DNA from: Cryptomeria japonica
Taxonomy: Eukaryota > Streptophyta > Pinopsida > Cupressales > Cupressaceae
Length of the DNA: 64,000 nucleotides
Direction: 5' to 3'
Assembly (NCBI RefSeq): GCF_030272615.1
Contig: NC_081415.1
Coordinates: forward strand, 627,977,240-628,041,239
The notes under the pieces are model-generated. The model did no database searches. It was given only the letters and a program-made list of their open reading frames with translations, and was not told the DNA's origin. The first letter of the stretch is position 1. Each line of letters begins with the position of its first letter. Of the stretch, positions 32,662 through 44,200 are shown one piece after another. The position numbers and the translations under genes were made by a program.

Positions 32662-35600
32662 CTAGTCCAGCATGTCATCTACCCCCCGATCTTGCTGATC
32701 AATATTTCGGGAAGGTAGGAAACACGCTAGAGGAGGAACATCCAACACAGCAGATGGAGCTATCACAAGATCCAAACAAGGGCTATGTTCATGTTCCGAG
32801 CCCCGTTGTTCTTGTTTAGGAGCTAGGATAAGTGCTTGAGAAAATTCATTAGATAAATGGTTATCAACATCAACATATTCATATTCACTATCAGAATGAA
32901 CAGGAGTAACATTTTCATCTATATCATCATCAAGATTTATAAAAATAGGATCTTTAACTCGCATAGGATCAAGACCATCATGCATCTTATGTTTAGGAGA
33001 TTTCGGCTCAATTGTCGGCTGAGGAGAAAATGGAATAATATTGGCTGAAGGTGTTTTTGGGGATTGCAAAGTTTGAGAAGCAGCTGCCTGAGCTCTAAGA
33101 CGACGCTTTCGTCGGCGTTCACGTGCAGAACGGTCTCGTCTAGTCTTAGTAGGGAGTTGAGAAGATTGAGGAGGAGGAATGTCCTCATCCTTATCACTTG
33201 GGTGTTTAGGTTGTGGTCTCTTAGGTTGAACAATAGGAGAAGAGGAAGGTCTCTTCTCTCCATAAGAGGAAGGAGGAGGAACTGCTCCATATAAGGGAGG
33301 AATACTTGGTTTAGGAAGGAGACCAAGTCCATCATGACGAGGAGGTATAGGTCTACTTTTAGGAAGTTTATTAGATATAGGCATAGTCACATTCATAGGA
33401 ATGGGTTGGGAATCTTCTTGAGGAAAGACATTAGTTTTATCTTTCAAAGGAAGAACTTCCTTCTCAAGAATGATAGGAATGTCAAGTTTGGGTGTTCTAG
33501 GTTCACTTAGAGATAGGATCATATCTTTCTTCCACTTTTGATAAGATTTGAAAACATGATCACTTCGCGGAGGAAGAGATTGGAATTGTTTAGGCCAAAA
33601 ATAATCAATAGGAACGCTAGAAGTTCTTTCAGCTGGTTTAAAGAGACTATGATTGATAGTAACAACTTCACCATTATGGGGAAATTTCAAACACTTGTGA
33701 ATAGGAGAAGCAATAGCTTTCATGGAAGATAGCCAAGGATAGCCTAGCTTCACACGAAATTGTTCGGATGATGGAATAATAGCAAAGTCCACATCAAGGG
33801 ATTTGTTATGGACCTCAATAGGTAATGTAATAGAACCAATTGCAGGAGAAGAAAATGCATCAAATAATTTCACAACCACATTTGTTTCGTCATAGATCAC
33901 TTGATTCAATTGCAAAGTAAAAAGAAATTCTTCAGTAATGACATTAACCATACAAGAAGGATCAATAAGCACTCCACGGCAAGGTGTATTCTTGACTTTT
34001 GCAACTATATATAAAGGACCATCAGGTGCCCTGATAGTTTCACTAGAATCAAAGGTGATGGAAGGTTCTTTAGGGATTTTCTGCTGCTCTACAAAGTTAA
34101 TCACATTCGGAGTCATGGACAGAAGATCATCAGGTGAGACAGAGGAATCAATAGTATCAATCGCATTAGAGGTATGAGAAGGCAATGGATCAGTAAAAAT
34201 CTAAAGATTTTGGTTAGGAGGAGCTACAGATGTGTTGCCTTTATCATTCACACCAGAAACAAAGATAGTATTATTATCAATCAAATCTTGAATTTTACCC
34301 TTTAAAGCAAAACATTTTTCAGTATCATGCCCAGGATGACGATGAAATTGACAAAAAGATTTGCTATCAAAATAGAGTGAATTAATCTTTACAGGATCTA
34401 TTTGCCTTATAGGAGGAAGAGTAAGCACATTTTGTTCCAATAACTTATTCATAATACTATGCAATGATTCATTCAAAGGAGTGAACTTTCTTTCTTTCTT
34501 GAAAAACTTAGAAATAGGAGGCACACCTGATGCCACATTGACATTGTTGTTGATGATGTTTTCATTGAATTTAATGGACTCTCTGTTCGGTTTAAACTTC
34601 CCAAATGGTTGTTGACTACTATCACCCTTATCACTCGGAGCCATAGGATTTGATGTTCCATTGGACTCACAGTCAGTTGATAATTGTGAAGAGTTGCGCA
34701 CAACTGTTGGAAAGAAGTAAACTCAGAAAACAGGAGTTTTTCTCTAATATCTTTTTGTAAATTAGAAATAAAGATTCTTTGAATATCATTGTCAAGTACT
34801 AGAAAAGAAATTTGAGCATACAAATGCTTATATCTACCAATGAAATCAGTCACTTTTTCTTTAACACCTTGTTTACAATGCATTAAATCAATCAAAGTAA
34901 CTTTAGGACTTATATTGTTTTGAAATTGTTGAATAAAAGCATTTGCAAGTTGTTTGAAATAAGTAATAGAATAGGAAGGCAACGAGCAATACCATTGTAG
35001 GGCTTTATCTCTTAATGTTCTAGTAAATAGTTTTGCAAGCAACCTTTGGTCATAAGCAAAATCAGTGCATATTGTTTGAAAGGTCTTAACATGTGTTAGA
35101 GGATCACCCTTACCATTATAAAGCTCCAAATGCGGAATTTCAACATGTTTAGGGGGGATAGCTCGAACAATGTCAAGAGAAAGTGGGCTCGCAACATCAA
35201 ATGTGGGCACACTAAACTTAGATTGATTCATAGAGGCAATTTGTTGCTGTAAAGAAGAGACAGTTTGTGCAAGATTGTTAATGGTCACTTCAGTTGAAGA
35301 GTTCATATTAGACGTGTTAGATTGTGATGGAGGTGTTATGTTATTGAAAGAAGGTAGAGAGTAAGGTGGTGGGACACTATGATAGTTAGTCATAGGAGAT
35401 GATTGGAAAGGAGGAACACTACAAGGAGGAATGGAAGGGTTAAATGAATTGCCCCCTTGCGTCATGTTCATTTGTGGAGATATAATAGGGACACTCATTG
35501 AAGGAATGAATGAAGAAGTCAGATTGAATGAAGGAAGAGGGTTGATTGAAGAAGAAGGATTGCCCCCATGACTAGTGATCATAGGAGGAATGTCTTGTAT

Positions 35601-35996
35601 TGAAGTAGTCATTATGTTTGATGTAAAAGTAGGTATACTAGCAATAGGAGTTGTCAAAGGAATAGAATGATTAACTTGAGTAGGAGGTTGTGTATAACCT
35701 AAAGTTTTGGCACAACTCTTCATAGGCATCACATTCGAATCCACAATGTGTGCAATACCATGCAAAATTTCAATTCCATTCTTATCACTTTGAACCATAC
35801 ATTTTAGACCCTCAATTAATGAAAGAACTTCACTATTAGGATATTCTTGAGACATCCATTGTCAAAAATCATCAAATTGGTTATCCAATTTTGAAAGTTG
35901 TTCTACAGAAACCTCATGGAGAGCTTCTTCATCATTAAGAGGATTAGAGGAATTACCCATGTCCTTGTTAAAAAGGCCATTCAAATTAGGTTCCAT
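32662..35996 (-). pseudogene. gag: Gag and protease-like polyprotein of the gag-only element
   Basis: The frame starts at minus-strand ATG 35996 (MEPNLNGLFNKDMGN), 44 codons before a TGA (35864-35862) that reads where CGA fits, then continues MSQEYPNSEV. A Pro/Ser/Met-rich N-terminus is followed by a capsid (HLELYNGKGDPLTHVKTFQ ... ALQWYCSLP). One frameshift lies in 34473-34701. Next come a knuckle CQFHRHPGHDTEKC, a TAG at 34201-34199 and a protease-like domain with IDPSCMVNV where D-S/T-G-A is expected (Asp at 33963-33961) and LGYPWLSSMKAIAS. A charged Pro/Ser tail with RRDRSARERRRKRR follows, and an acidic end (LDDDIDE). No polymerase follows. The protease-like domain has lost its active site. 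Confidence 0.85.
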
Positions 35997-36213
35997 CTCC
36001 TCAGTAATTACACCTTGGAAAGACTTAATTCTAAGGCTTCATCTAACGGGAATAGTGTAAGTAGGGCTTATTGTTGTAAAACTCATGCACTAAAGAGAGA
36101 GAGAAGATTTTGAATTTTAGAGGTAGCAAATTTCAATAAAATCGGCCAATCTCCTAGATTTAAGCTATTAAATGCAATCAGGACAATCTCTTGAAATTTT
36201 AGAAAAAATGTCC

Positions 36214-36246
36214 GGGACAGTGGCGAACGGAGTGCACACGGTCCTC
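36214..36246 (+). repeat. 33-bp motif, copy 2 of 4 (leader)
   Basis: GGGACAGTGGCGAACGGA followed by GTGCACACGGTCCTC. It is followed by GCAACTTTTTTCGAAATTTT, shared with copy 3. Confidence 0.85.
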
Positions 36247-36835
36247 GCAACTTTTTTCGAAATTTTTAGGGATGACAGTTATGATGATTTTAAAGCTAAT
36301 CTGAAAAAATTGAGTGATTTTACGATCTGTAGATAGGCCAAATTAAAGTTGCAATCTCAAAATTGAACCCTACCAAGATTGTTGAAAAATGTAAAATTTG
36401 AATTTTGAAAAAGAGAGGGAAACTGAAATTTTGAATTTTATGATTTTAGAGGGAATGCTGAAAGCAGTGCAAGTTTTGAAATTTAAAAGTTGACTTGATT
36501 TCATGCAAAATTCAAATTTGAAAGTGGAAATCAAGGTTGTTGCAATTAAACACTTGATTTCAAAAGTCACAAATTGCAAAAATTTGAATCAGACACTGAA
36601 ATTTCAAATGAATGCTAACACACTTTTCAGATTTAGGACAATAAGGAACACAATTTTGATATGAATTTCAATTTCCACAATTTTTGAATGATTAGAAGCC
36701 TCAATCCAAGCAATCGCTAGACCAACTTTGACTTTAATTTTGAGAGTGTTAAAATTGATAAAATCAGCCAAAATTCTGGATTTTAGCAGAAAAATACAGT
36801 AAGATCTAGCTCCCGAAATTTCGGAAAAAATGTCG

Positions 36836-36868
36836 GGGACGATGGTGCTCGGGGTGCACACAGTCCTC
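36836..36868 (+). repeat. 33-bp motif, copy 3 of 4 (leader)
   Basis: GGGACGATGGTGCTCGGG followed by GTGCACACAGTCCTC. It is followed by the same GCAACTTTTTTC block as copy 2. Confidence 0.85.
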
Positions 36869-37240
36869 GCAACTTTTTTCCAAATTTTTAGGGATGAAAG
36901 ATATTGTGATTTTATTGCGGAATCCAAAGTTACAGCCGATTTGGAGGTGTTTTGATTAGTGAAATTATCAGTCAAAGGTTGAATTAAGAAGGTCTTAAAA
37001 ATTAGGGTTTTGACATTTAACCACTTAATTTTCAGAATTAAGGCACAAATATGAATTGACAATTTGCAATAGAAGGGTAGATCTGAAACAAGCATTAACA
37101 ATTAAACATTTCACAAGCTCAATTACTAAAAAGAAAATTTTAGGGTTTTTATGCAATCAACCTCTAAAATTTGCAAAAGATCAAACATAGAAATATAGGA
37201 AAGCAAAATTTTCAGATCTAACCATGAATAATGAGAATGA

Positions 37241-37266
37241 GGATGTTCACGTCGAGTTCACCAAAA
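37241..37266 (-). promoter_or_regulatory. Primer binding site of the gag-only element
   Basis: On the minus strand TTTTGGTGAACTCGACGTG directly follows the LTR end (CTTTACA). It differs from the Tat site by one base in the first 16 from TGG. This supports use of the same tRNA primer. Confidence 0.8.
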
Positions 37267-37632
37267 TGTAAAGAAGAAAAATCGAACCCTAGTTGTTATC
37301 CCCTCCCCAACTCCAAGGAGATAGAAGGGAGAGTCACTAGGGTTGATGGTTTTCACTTAGGGGAGACTTTACATTCAAAAGAGGGGTTGAAACCCACAAG
37401 ATCCAATCCCACGCAATGGAAGATTGGGTTCTAAATGAGTTTCAAGGGTTAAGACATCAAGGATACCCTCTTTTGTAAAGAATGTAGATAGAAAGATTGA
37501 ACTAGGAATGCATGTAAAGTAGGAAAGATTCTCTTATAAACAGAGATAGGGATATGGGATGAAGCTACGGACCTGGAATTAGCAGTAAAATGTCAAGACG
37601 GTGCTGTTCTGCAAATTTGAGCGAAAGTTGAC

Positions 37633-37665
37633 AGGACGATGGCGCCCAGCGTGCACACGGTCCTC
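37633..37665 (+). repeat. 33-bp motif, copy 4 of 4 (right LTR)
   Basis: AGGACGATGGCGCCCAGC followed by GTGCACACGGTCCTC. It is the LTR partner of copy 1. Its ATGGCGCCCAGCG core equals the reverse complement of the 31-bp repeat core at 38272. Confidence 0.85.
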
Positions 37666-38271
37666 TGAAAAATCCGTGAAACGAAGGGGGATCTGTTCAT
37701 CTCTGCACAAGGATTCCAGATCTTCAATTACAGCTACGTACCTGCAACCTACACATAGAAAAGAGAGGATGATTGGGGGGTTAGGGATGAGAGGTTTGCC
37801 TTTAGGTCAAACCCCAGTTTTGGAATTAACCAAGAAATGGGAATGCTGTAAATGTAAATGTTTGTAATGTAAACAAGTACTGATACCTTGTTGTAAGAAT
37901 GTTTGTATTCTTACATGCGAAGGTGTAATGTATGTAGTATGTTGTATTTTGTATGTGATCTCCTCTTCAATGGTTGAATCCTTGTCTTGAATGCAACACC
38001 TAGCCTTGAATGGAGACTTAGAATGCTCAATTGCTTGAAGGAATGCTTGAATGCTTGAATGTTTGAATATTGTTTCCGCGTCTTGCTCTTGCTTATTTCC
38101 TTCCTTTTTCTTACCTCCCTTTCTAGGAGAGGAAAAGTGGTTTATATACTTGTCAATTAGGGCTGATAGACTGATTTTCCTGACCTTAGGCTGACCAGGA
38201 AACATTATTTCCTGAATTGCAAACTTAAAGACCCAATGCCCACAAGAGACCGGGCCCAAAATAGGGCCAAG

Positions 38272-38364
38272 GACCAGGGCGCTGGGCGCCATGGTCTTGG
38301 GGGACCAAGGTGCTGGGTGCCCTAGTCCTGAAGGACCAGGGTGCTGGGCACCATGGTCCCACCT
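38272..38364 (+). repeat. 31-bp tandem repeat, three units in this LTR
   Basis: Units start GGACCAGGGCGCTGGGCGCC, GGACCAAGGTGCTGGGTGCC and GGACCAGGGTGCTGGGCACC. The other LTR has one unit at about 31711. CG pairs in the first unit read TG or CA in the others, as expected after deamination of methylated cytosine. Confidence 0.88.
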
Positions 38365-38535
38365 CCCAGGACAACAGGGTGCAAGGAGGATCAGGCCAAG
38401 GTGCTGAAAAATGCAGTTTTTGATGTCATGAACAAGTTTCGGGGTCTCCATTCAGGTTCCGTGTTGCATCACCATCGTGAAGACCCAAATGCAGTCGAAA
38501 TTGCAAGTGTCACAATTTTAGGACGCTACACTGGG

Positions 38536-38536
38536 A

Positions 38537-38579
<43 letters not shown>

Positions 38580-38641
38580 GTATATATATGTATATATATA
38601 TATGTATATATATATATGTATATATACATATATATATATAT
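38536..38641 (+). repeat. TA-rich microsatellite
   Basis: About 100 bases of (TA)n with ATGTATA interruptions, directly beside the right target duplication of the gag-only element. Confidence 0.95.
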
Positions 38642-38984
38642 GGGTTTTCTCCTATGTATGGCATTTCACGACTCTGTGAAAATTGTGGATTAATCCTTGT
38701 TTAGATGAGAGTAGACTGGTTTTCCCTTTTGTGAGACCTTCAGTTGTGGTTGTGTTGGGATTGTCTTCATTGGATTCTCTGTGAGTTTTGTAGTGGTTCT
38801 ATTTGTTTTATGCCGTGAAGATATTTGATTAAATCTTGGTTTATAATCTGATATATTTTGGTGTGTTTGTACTTATGTATTCCTTGTTTCTGGGTGTCTC
38901 TTTTCATATGTTTTTTGAGCCCTTTTGTGAAGACTGGATTTTATTGGTTTACCCGAAAGTTTTCTAAGTTTTTTGTAAGTCTTG

Positions 38985-39195
38985 TGCAAAAGCATTGTTT
39001 CTACAAAAGCGTTGTCTTAATGTGCAAAACCATTGTCCTGTATTGCATTTGCGTTGCTCTGCGCTGCATAAGCATTGTCTCAGGATACATATGCGCAATT
39101 CTGGAAACATAAGCATTGTTCTTCTTGACAGAAGCATTGTTCTTTTTTGTAGAAGTGTTGTCCTACGGGGCAAAAGCGCTAACCTGTCTGTGTTC
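38985..39195 (+). repeat. Degenerate 22-28 bp minisatellite in the chromovirus LTR
   Basis: The phrase GCAAAAGCATTGT or a close variant (ACAAAAGCGTTGT, GCAAAACCATTGT, ACATAAGCATTGT, GCATAAGCATTGT, ACAGAAGCATTGT, GTAGAAGTGTTGT) recurs about nine times. Spacing varies slightly. Confidence 0.8.
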
Positions 39196-41112
39196 TGTGT
39201 TTTTCTAGTTTTGGTCATTTCTGAGGTATTTTCCCAAATTGATTTTTGTATCAGAGGTTTTATTTGAGGTTTGTTAATATTTTCCAGATTCGGCTTTTAT
39301 CATTTTGATGGTTTTATGTATATTTACTTCTCTACACCATTGTGGATATTTTGGACTCTCTTCCATGTGGATAGGCCAAGGATGATTGAGATGATTCCTA
39401 TGTTGTTTTGGACCAGCAAGTGACTAGACCTTGTTGTGATGTTATCTTTTATCTGATGGTAGAATTTAATGGCTTGATATGCCTTTTTTTATTGCTAGCC
39501 AAGAGGCTCATTTTGCTATATTGATGTTGTTGTAGTCTTGTTTATGTTGTAGGAGTATGTGTGGAAGTTGTTGGCTACATTGAGTATTATTTTCATGTAA
39601 TTATGTTGGTAGAGCCTCTTGTGATTTATTGTTAGGCCATGTTAGGAGGAGTGAGCTTCCTTGTGATGAATGGGGTCACGAGAGATAGCCTTGCATGAGG
39701 TTCCTTATAAGGATGCATGAAGTCTAGACCACCAAGGCACATTGGAGTTTTCTATGATTTGTAAATAAATGATAACCTAATAATTGATGGGTTGGGTAGT
39801 TAGATTAATTAATAAGATGATAATTTAATTTTTACCTCATGACTTAGTCCTAGGGAGGATGTTTTAGGACAAGCATGACATGTCTGTGAAGATGGTAAGC
39901 TAATCTCCCTTAGTCTCTCATAGGTTGAGATGGCTCCACATGTCCATCAGGCTAGTGCCTTGTGTTATTATGTTATTATGTTATGAGGATGTAATGTGAT
40001 GATACTCCACTCCTACATGTGTTTCCCTTCTATGATTTATGATTATGCTTATTGGATGCATTTATGTCTTGATGAGTTTTACACCTCTGGGAGTTCATTC
40101 TTGTTATATGTTTGACTTATTCCTTGAGAGTCCTTGTGTGGTTAGTCTCCTTGGTTATAGGTGCCAGCTTAGATTTAGAGTATGTGTTGGGACCTTGTGT
40201 CATCTCCTATCATGGAGGGTGGTTCCTTTGGTTCCACATGGTCAGGAGGTTGGTGCTTTTTAGCCATTGGGATGTTCTCTTGGATTCTTCTTGCGTGGAT
40301 GTGGATTCTTCTTCATGATGTACTATGGATGCACCTTGTAGCAGATTTATGTAATGGATAAGATAGAATGCATGTAATGTAACATTCTTGTATACAGTAG
40401 ATGGATTCTTGTAGTAGAAAGAGCTATGCTCATGATGTATTTAATGCACTCATACTTGTAAGATGAATTGTAGTTGGAAATTGGAATTTAGGCATATTGT
40501 ATTTGTACTATTGTAGAGATGTGATCTTATGAATCATGGAAGCAAGTGGATTATAGTTGGAATAAAATGGAATTTCATTATGGATTAGTTGTATTATTTC
40601 ATGGAATGTTTAGAGGCTAGTTAGAATGTTAAATAATCTTGAAAGAGGAATATTCGTAGATTAATAAGTTAATATGTTAGAGGATGTTATTTGGATCTAG
40701 TAAATAGGAATTATTCATATAGATGCATTGGTAGAAAGGAAATTATGTATATCATGAGGAATAAGTAATGTTGTAGTTTTCATATCTCATGGTTAAACAA
40801 TTATAATATGATGCATTAATGAAGGTGAAATATACATATCATGTGTGTAGCATGTTATTGTGGATATGAATTAAGTAATGATGTTAAAGTACCCTAGAGA
40901 AAGATTATTGATGGTGTGTTATTTTTGCTTCTGTTATTTGATGAAATGAGAAATGATGTATGTTCATATTGATTAATTGGCTAATGAATGTAAATAGATG
41001 GAGATGTTATATGTTGCATTTGTTGTAATTAGATGTTAATTAAGAAAAAAATTATCTCCATTTGTATATTATTATTTAGTTTCTTTAGGGTATTTTGGCA
41101 GGCTTTACAGTT

Positions 41113-41130
41113 TGGTATCAGAGCTCATGT
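41113..41130 (+). promoter_or_regulatory. Chromovirus copy B PBS
   Basis: TGGTATCAGAGCTCATGT follows the LTR terminal CA by three bases. It is the initiator tRNA-Met type usual for chromoviruses. Confidence 0.9.
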
Positions 41131-41265
41131 TCAACACTGGGTACTCTAGTTTCGATTGAGCCCATTGTGCATTTTAACATTTGGCATGGGGTAGCCCAAC
41201 AACTTTATCCCTACTATTTATTTATTTTCCTTGTTATAGTTTCCTTTTGCATTTGCTTATATAAG

Positions 41266-44200
41266 ATGCCTATTAGGGGTAGAGATCATCGTCGTGGTGG
41301 TCACATGGGTACTAGTAGGAACACTTGCCCCAAGGTTTCTAAAGAGTCACACCATGAGGAATAGGAGCAAGAGCAGCCTAGAGATGATCCAATTCCACAG
41401 TTGGTGAATGTGCTTCAGGAGCTTCTTGGTCACCTAGGACCGAGACAGGAGGAGAACCAGTAGGAGGGATCTCATCATTCAAAGCATCAGGAGAGAGAGT
41501 GTTCACGCTCTCCTAGGAGGAGAATGGAGGTGGATCAAGAGGCACTTGCAGCTAGTCACATTAGAGATTTGAATAGGACTCATCCTCCTACCTTTGATGG
41601 CTTAGGCAGTGGCATGGAGGCAGAGACATGGTTATTGGACTTAGGTAGGTGTTTTTCTATGCATTAGTATAGCAGTAAGACTAAGGCGAAATGTGCGATT
41701 TTGCATCTTCATGATTTTACGATGATATGGTGGCACATGGAGGAACAAAAGTTAAATTTGAACATAGCAACGATATCTTGGGAGTTATTCTTGGAGTGGT
41801 TTCATACTAGATTTCTTTCTGATCATTGCAGGTAGAGGAAGGCTGATGCATTCCACAATTTGAGATAGCAGAGGATGACTGTGGAGCAGTATGAGCACAG
41901 ATTCTTCAAGCTTAGATAGTATGTTGGATATGCAGATGATGAGCTAATGTTGATTCAACACTTTGTGAGAGGTCTTAATGATCGTATTGGTGGAGAGGTT
42001 TGGATACATGAAACTAAGACCTTAGAGGCAGCTGTGGATAAGGCAAGACTACCAGAAGAGAATCTTTAATTATCATCAGGAGGAGCGACTGGAGGATAGA
42101 CAATTAGTGCACCTATTATAGGATCTATGGTGAGAGGACCACATCAACAGTCTTCAGGATATGCTAGGAGTCATTCTTCTTCTTTCCATAGTAGTCAGCA
42201 GTTTAAGGAAAGGTTTTCTCAAGGGAAAAGCTTTGCTCAAGGTGCCAGATTTTAGGTTGATAGGAGTCACAATCATCAACATGACAAGATACCTACTCCT
42301 TCTAAGCCAACGCAAAGTTCGTAGCCATATTCTAGTAAAGGAAGTGTTTAGCAATCGAGTACAACACCAGGTAGCAGAGTGTTTGTTAGGAGAGATTGCT
42401 TCACATGTGGACAACTAGGTCACATTGTCGTTCATTGTCCATAATGTACTTCTCAAACATTAGGGCAGAAGAAGCCAACAACTTCTGAGCCTATAGTTGG
42501 AGATGCAGGCAAGTCTCATCGTGTTTTTGTGGTGGTTGATAACCGTCAGGCTGAGCATCAGGCCACCATTGTAGAGACATCAGGTGTGATAGGTGGTATC
42601 TCTTGTTCAGTGTTATTTTATTCTAGAGCATCAGACTCTTTTATTTATCCTTTTCTAGTAGAATGATGTGGGCTTTCTATGGCAAAGCAAGATGATAGGT
42701 GGCAAGTAGAGTTAGCTACGGGGTCCAAAGTGGTAGTGGATTCCCTTGTGCTCAATTATTCTTTAGTTTTAGGAGATTTCCATACTTCTATGGATCTTTG
42801 TGTTATGTCTTTGGGATCTTATGATGTGGTTCTTGGTTAGGATTGGCTTGGATCTCACAAAGCTCAGATAGATTGTAGAGGCAAGAGAGTGCAATGGATG
42901 GATGATAGTGGGAAAAGTGTGGAGATTGTAGGTATTCAAAGACCTATCTCTCTTTGCATGATTTCTACTGTGTAGATGAAGAGGTGTGCACGTAAGGGTT
43001 GCCAGTTGTTTGTAGTTAGAGTGAAGGATGTGGATGAGGAAATTAGCTCGGAGGATTTATTGCAGCAACATCCCATTCTCTAGGAGTTTGTAGATGTTTT
43101 TCCTAGTGAGATTCCAGGTATGCCCCCTCGGCGAGATATAGATTTTAGGATTGATTTGGTGCTAGGAGCTGAGACTATCTCTAGGGCTCCCAATCGGATG
43201 ACCACGCAGGAGTTGAATGAATTGAGGGTTCAGGTGGAGGAGTTGTTGGTGAAGGGATTTATTCATCCTAGTGTGTTCGCTTGGGGTTCACCTCTGTTAT
43301 TTGTGAAGAAGAAGGATGGATCTCTTTGATTATGCATTGATTATAGATAGCTTAATAAGGTGACATTGAAGAACCAATATCCCTTGCCTTAGATAGATGA
43401 TTTATTTGAATAGATTAAGGATGCCAAGGTCTTCTTTAAGATTGATCTTAAGTCCAAGTATCACAAGTTGAGGATTCAGGAGGTGGACATTCATCGCACA
43501 ACTTTTTGCACTAGATATAGTCATTATGAGTTCACAGTGGTACCTTTTGGTCTCATAGATGTACCTTTGTTTTTCATGAGCTTGATGAATGGTGTATTCA
43601 GGTTATATTTGGATAGATTTGTATTAGTATTTCTGGATGATATTTTGATTTATTCAAGATAGGTTGAGGAGCATGAGGATAATGTGAGGTAGGTTTTGTA
43701 GTGTCTTAGGGAGAATCAACTATACACCAATTTGGCAAAGTGTGAGTTCTTCCAGAGAGAGGTGAGGTATCTTGGTCATGTGATTTCTAGAGAGGGTACC
43801 ACAGTTGACCCCTCAAAGATTGAAGTGATTGTTGATTGGCCAGTACCCACTAATGTGGGAGAGGTGCGTAGTTTCATGGGTATAGCAGGATATTATCACA
43901 AATATGTTCAGGATTTCTCCAGGATAGTTCATCCTGTCACTTCTCTTCAGAGAAAAGGAAAGAAGTTTGTTTGGATAGAGCAGTGTGAGATAGCATTTCA
44001 GATACTTAAGGAGTGTTTGACCAGTGCACCTATTTTAGCAATGTCAGATCCTTTGGGGAATTTTGTGGTGTGCACAGATGCTTCTTTGGAGGGTCTAGGA
44101 ACATTGTTGATGTAGGATGGTCGTGTGATTGCATACGAGTTGCATAAACTTAATAATCATGAGCAGAATTATCCCACCCATGATCTTGAGTTAGCAGCAG

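Larger units (their letters stand above)
35997..37240 (-). other. Leader of the gag-only element
   Basis: This 1.2 kb between PBS and gag carries two copies of the 33-bp motif found also in the LTRs (36214-36246 and 36836-36868), each beside an AACTTTTTTC.AAATTTTTAGGGATGA block, which makes a longer direct repeat about 620 bases apart. The rest is A/T-rich with no coding signal. Confidence 0.65.
30708..38530 (-). mobile_element. Gag-only (TR-GAG-like) LTR element nested in the chromovirus LTR
   Basis: LTRs 30708-31909 and 37267-38530 face minus. The target duplication is a perfect CTGGG at 30703-30707 and 38531-38535. Read on the minus strand: LTR, PBS, 1.2 kb leader, a gag and protease-like frame, PPT, LTR. 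There is no RT, RNase H or integrase anywhere in the interior. It must therefore be moved by enzymes from another element. The PBS and gag knuckle match those of the Tat element at 1-16247. The coding frame has only three lesions, so the gag may have been kept under selection until recently. Confidence 0.88.
37267..38530 (-). repeat. 5' LTR of the gag-only element
   Basis: In plus coordinates it starts TGTAAAGAAG and ends GACGCTACA, followed by the target duplication. It has three 31-bp units at about 38272-38364 where the other LTR has one. Confidence 0.9.
38536..41109 (+). repeat. Long chromovirus LTR, right part
   Basis: It resumes after the gag-only element and ends TTTACA at 41109, before the PBS of copy B. 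No second LTR start is seen between 38536 and 41109. Contents: TA microsatellite, a minisatellite (38985-39195), then AT-rich sequence with many TGATG.. and TAGA.. words and no gene. It seems to serve both as 3' LTR of copy A and 5' LTR of copy B. Confidence 0.7.

Noticed and set aside
38341-38679. Plus-strand frame ending in an Ile/Tyr run
   Set aside because: It is translation of the TA microsatellite.
41113-41130. TGGTATCAGAGC as part of a tRNA gene
   Set aside because: It is a primer binding site beside an LTR end; no cloverleaf surrounds it. The same holds for 21851 and 48184.
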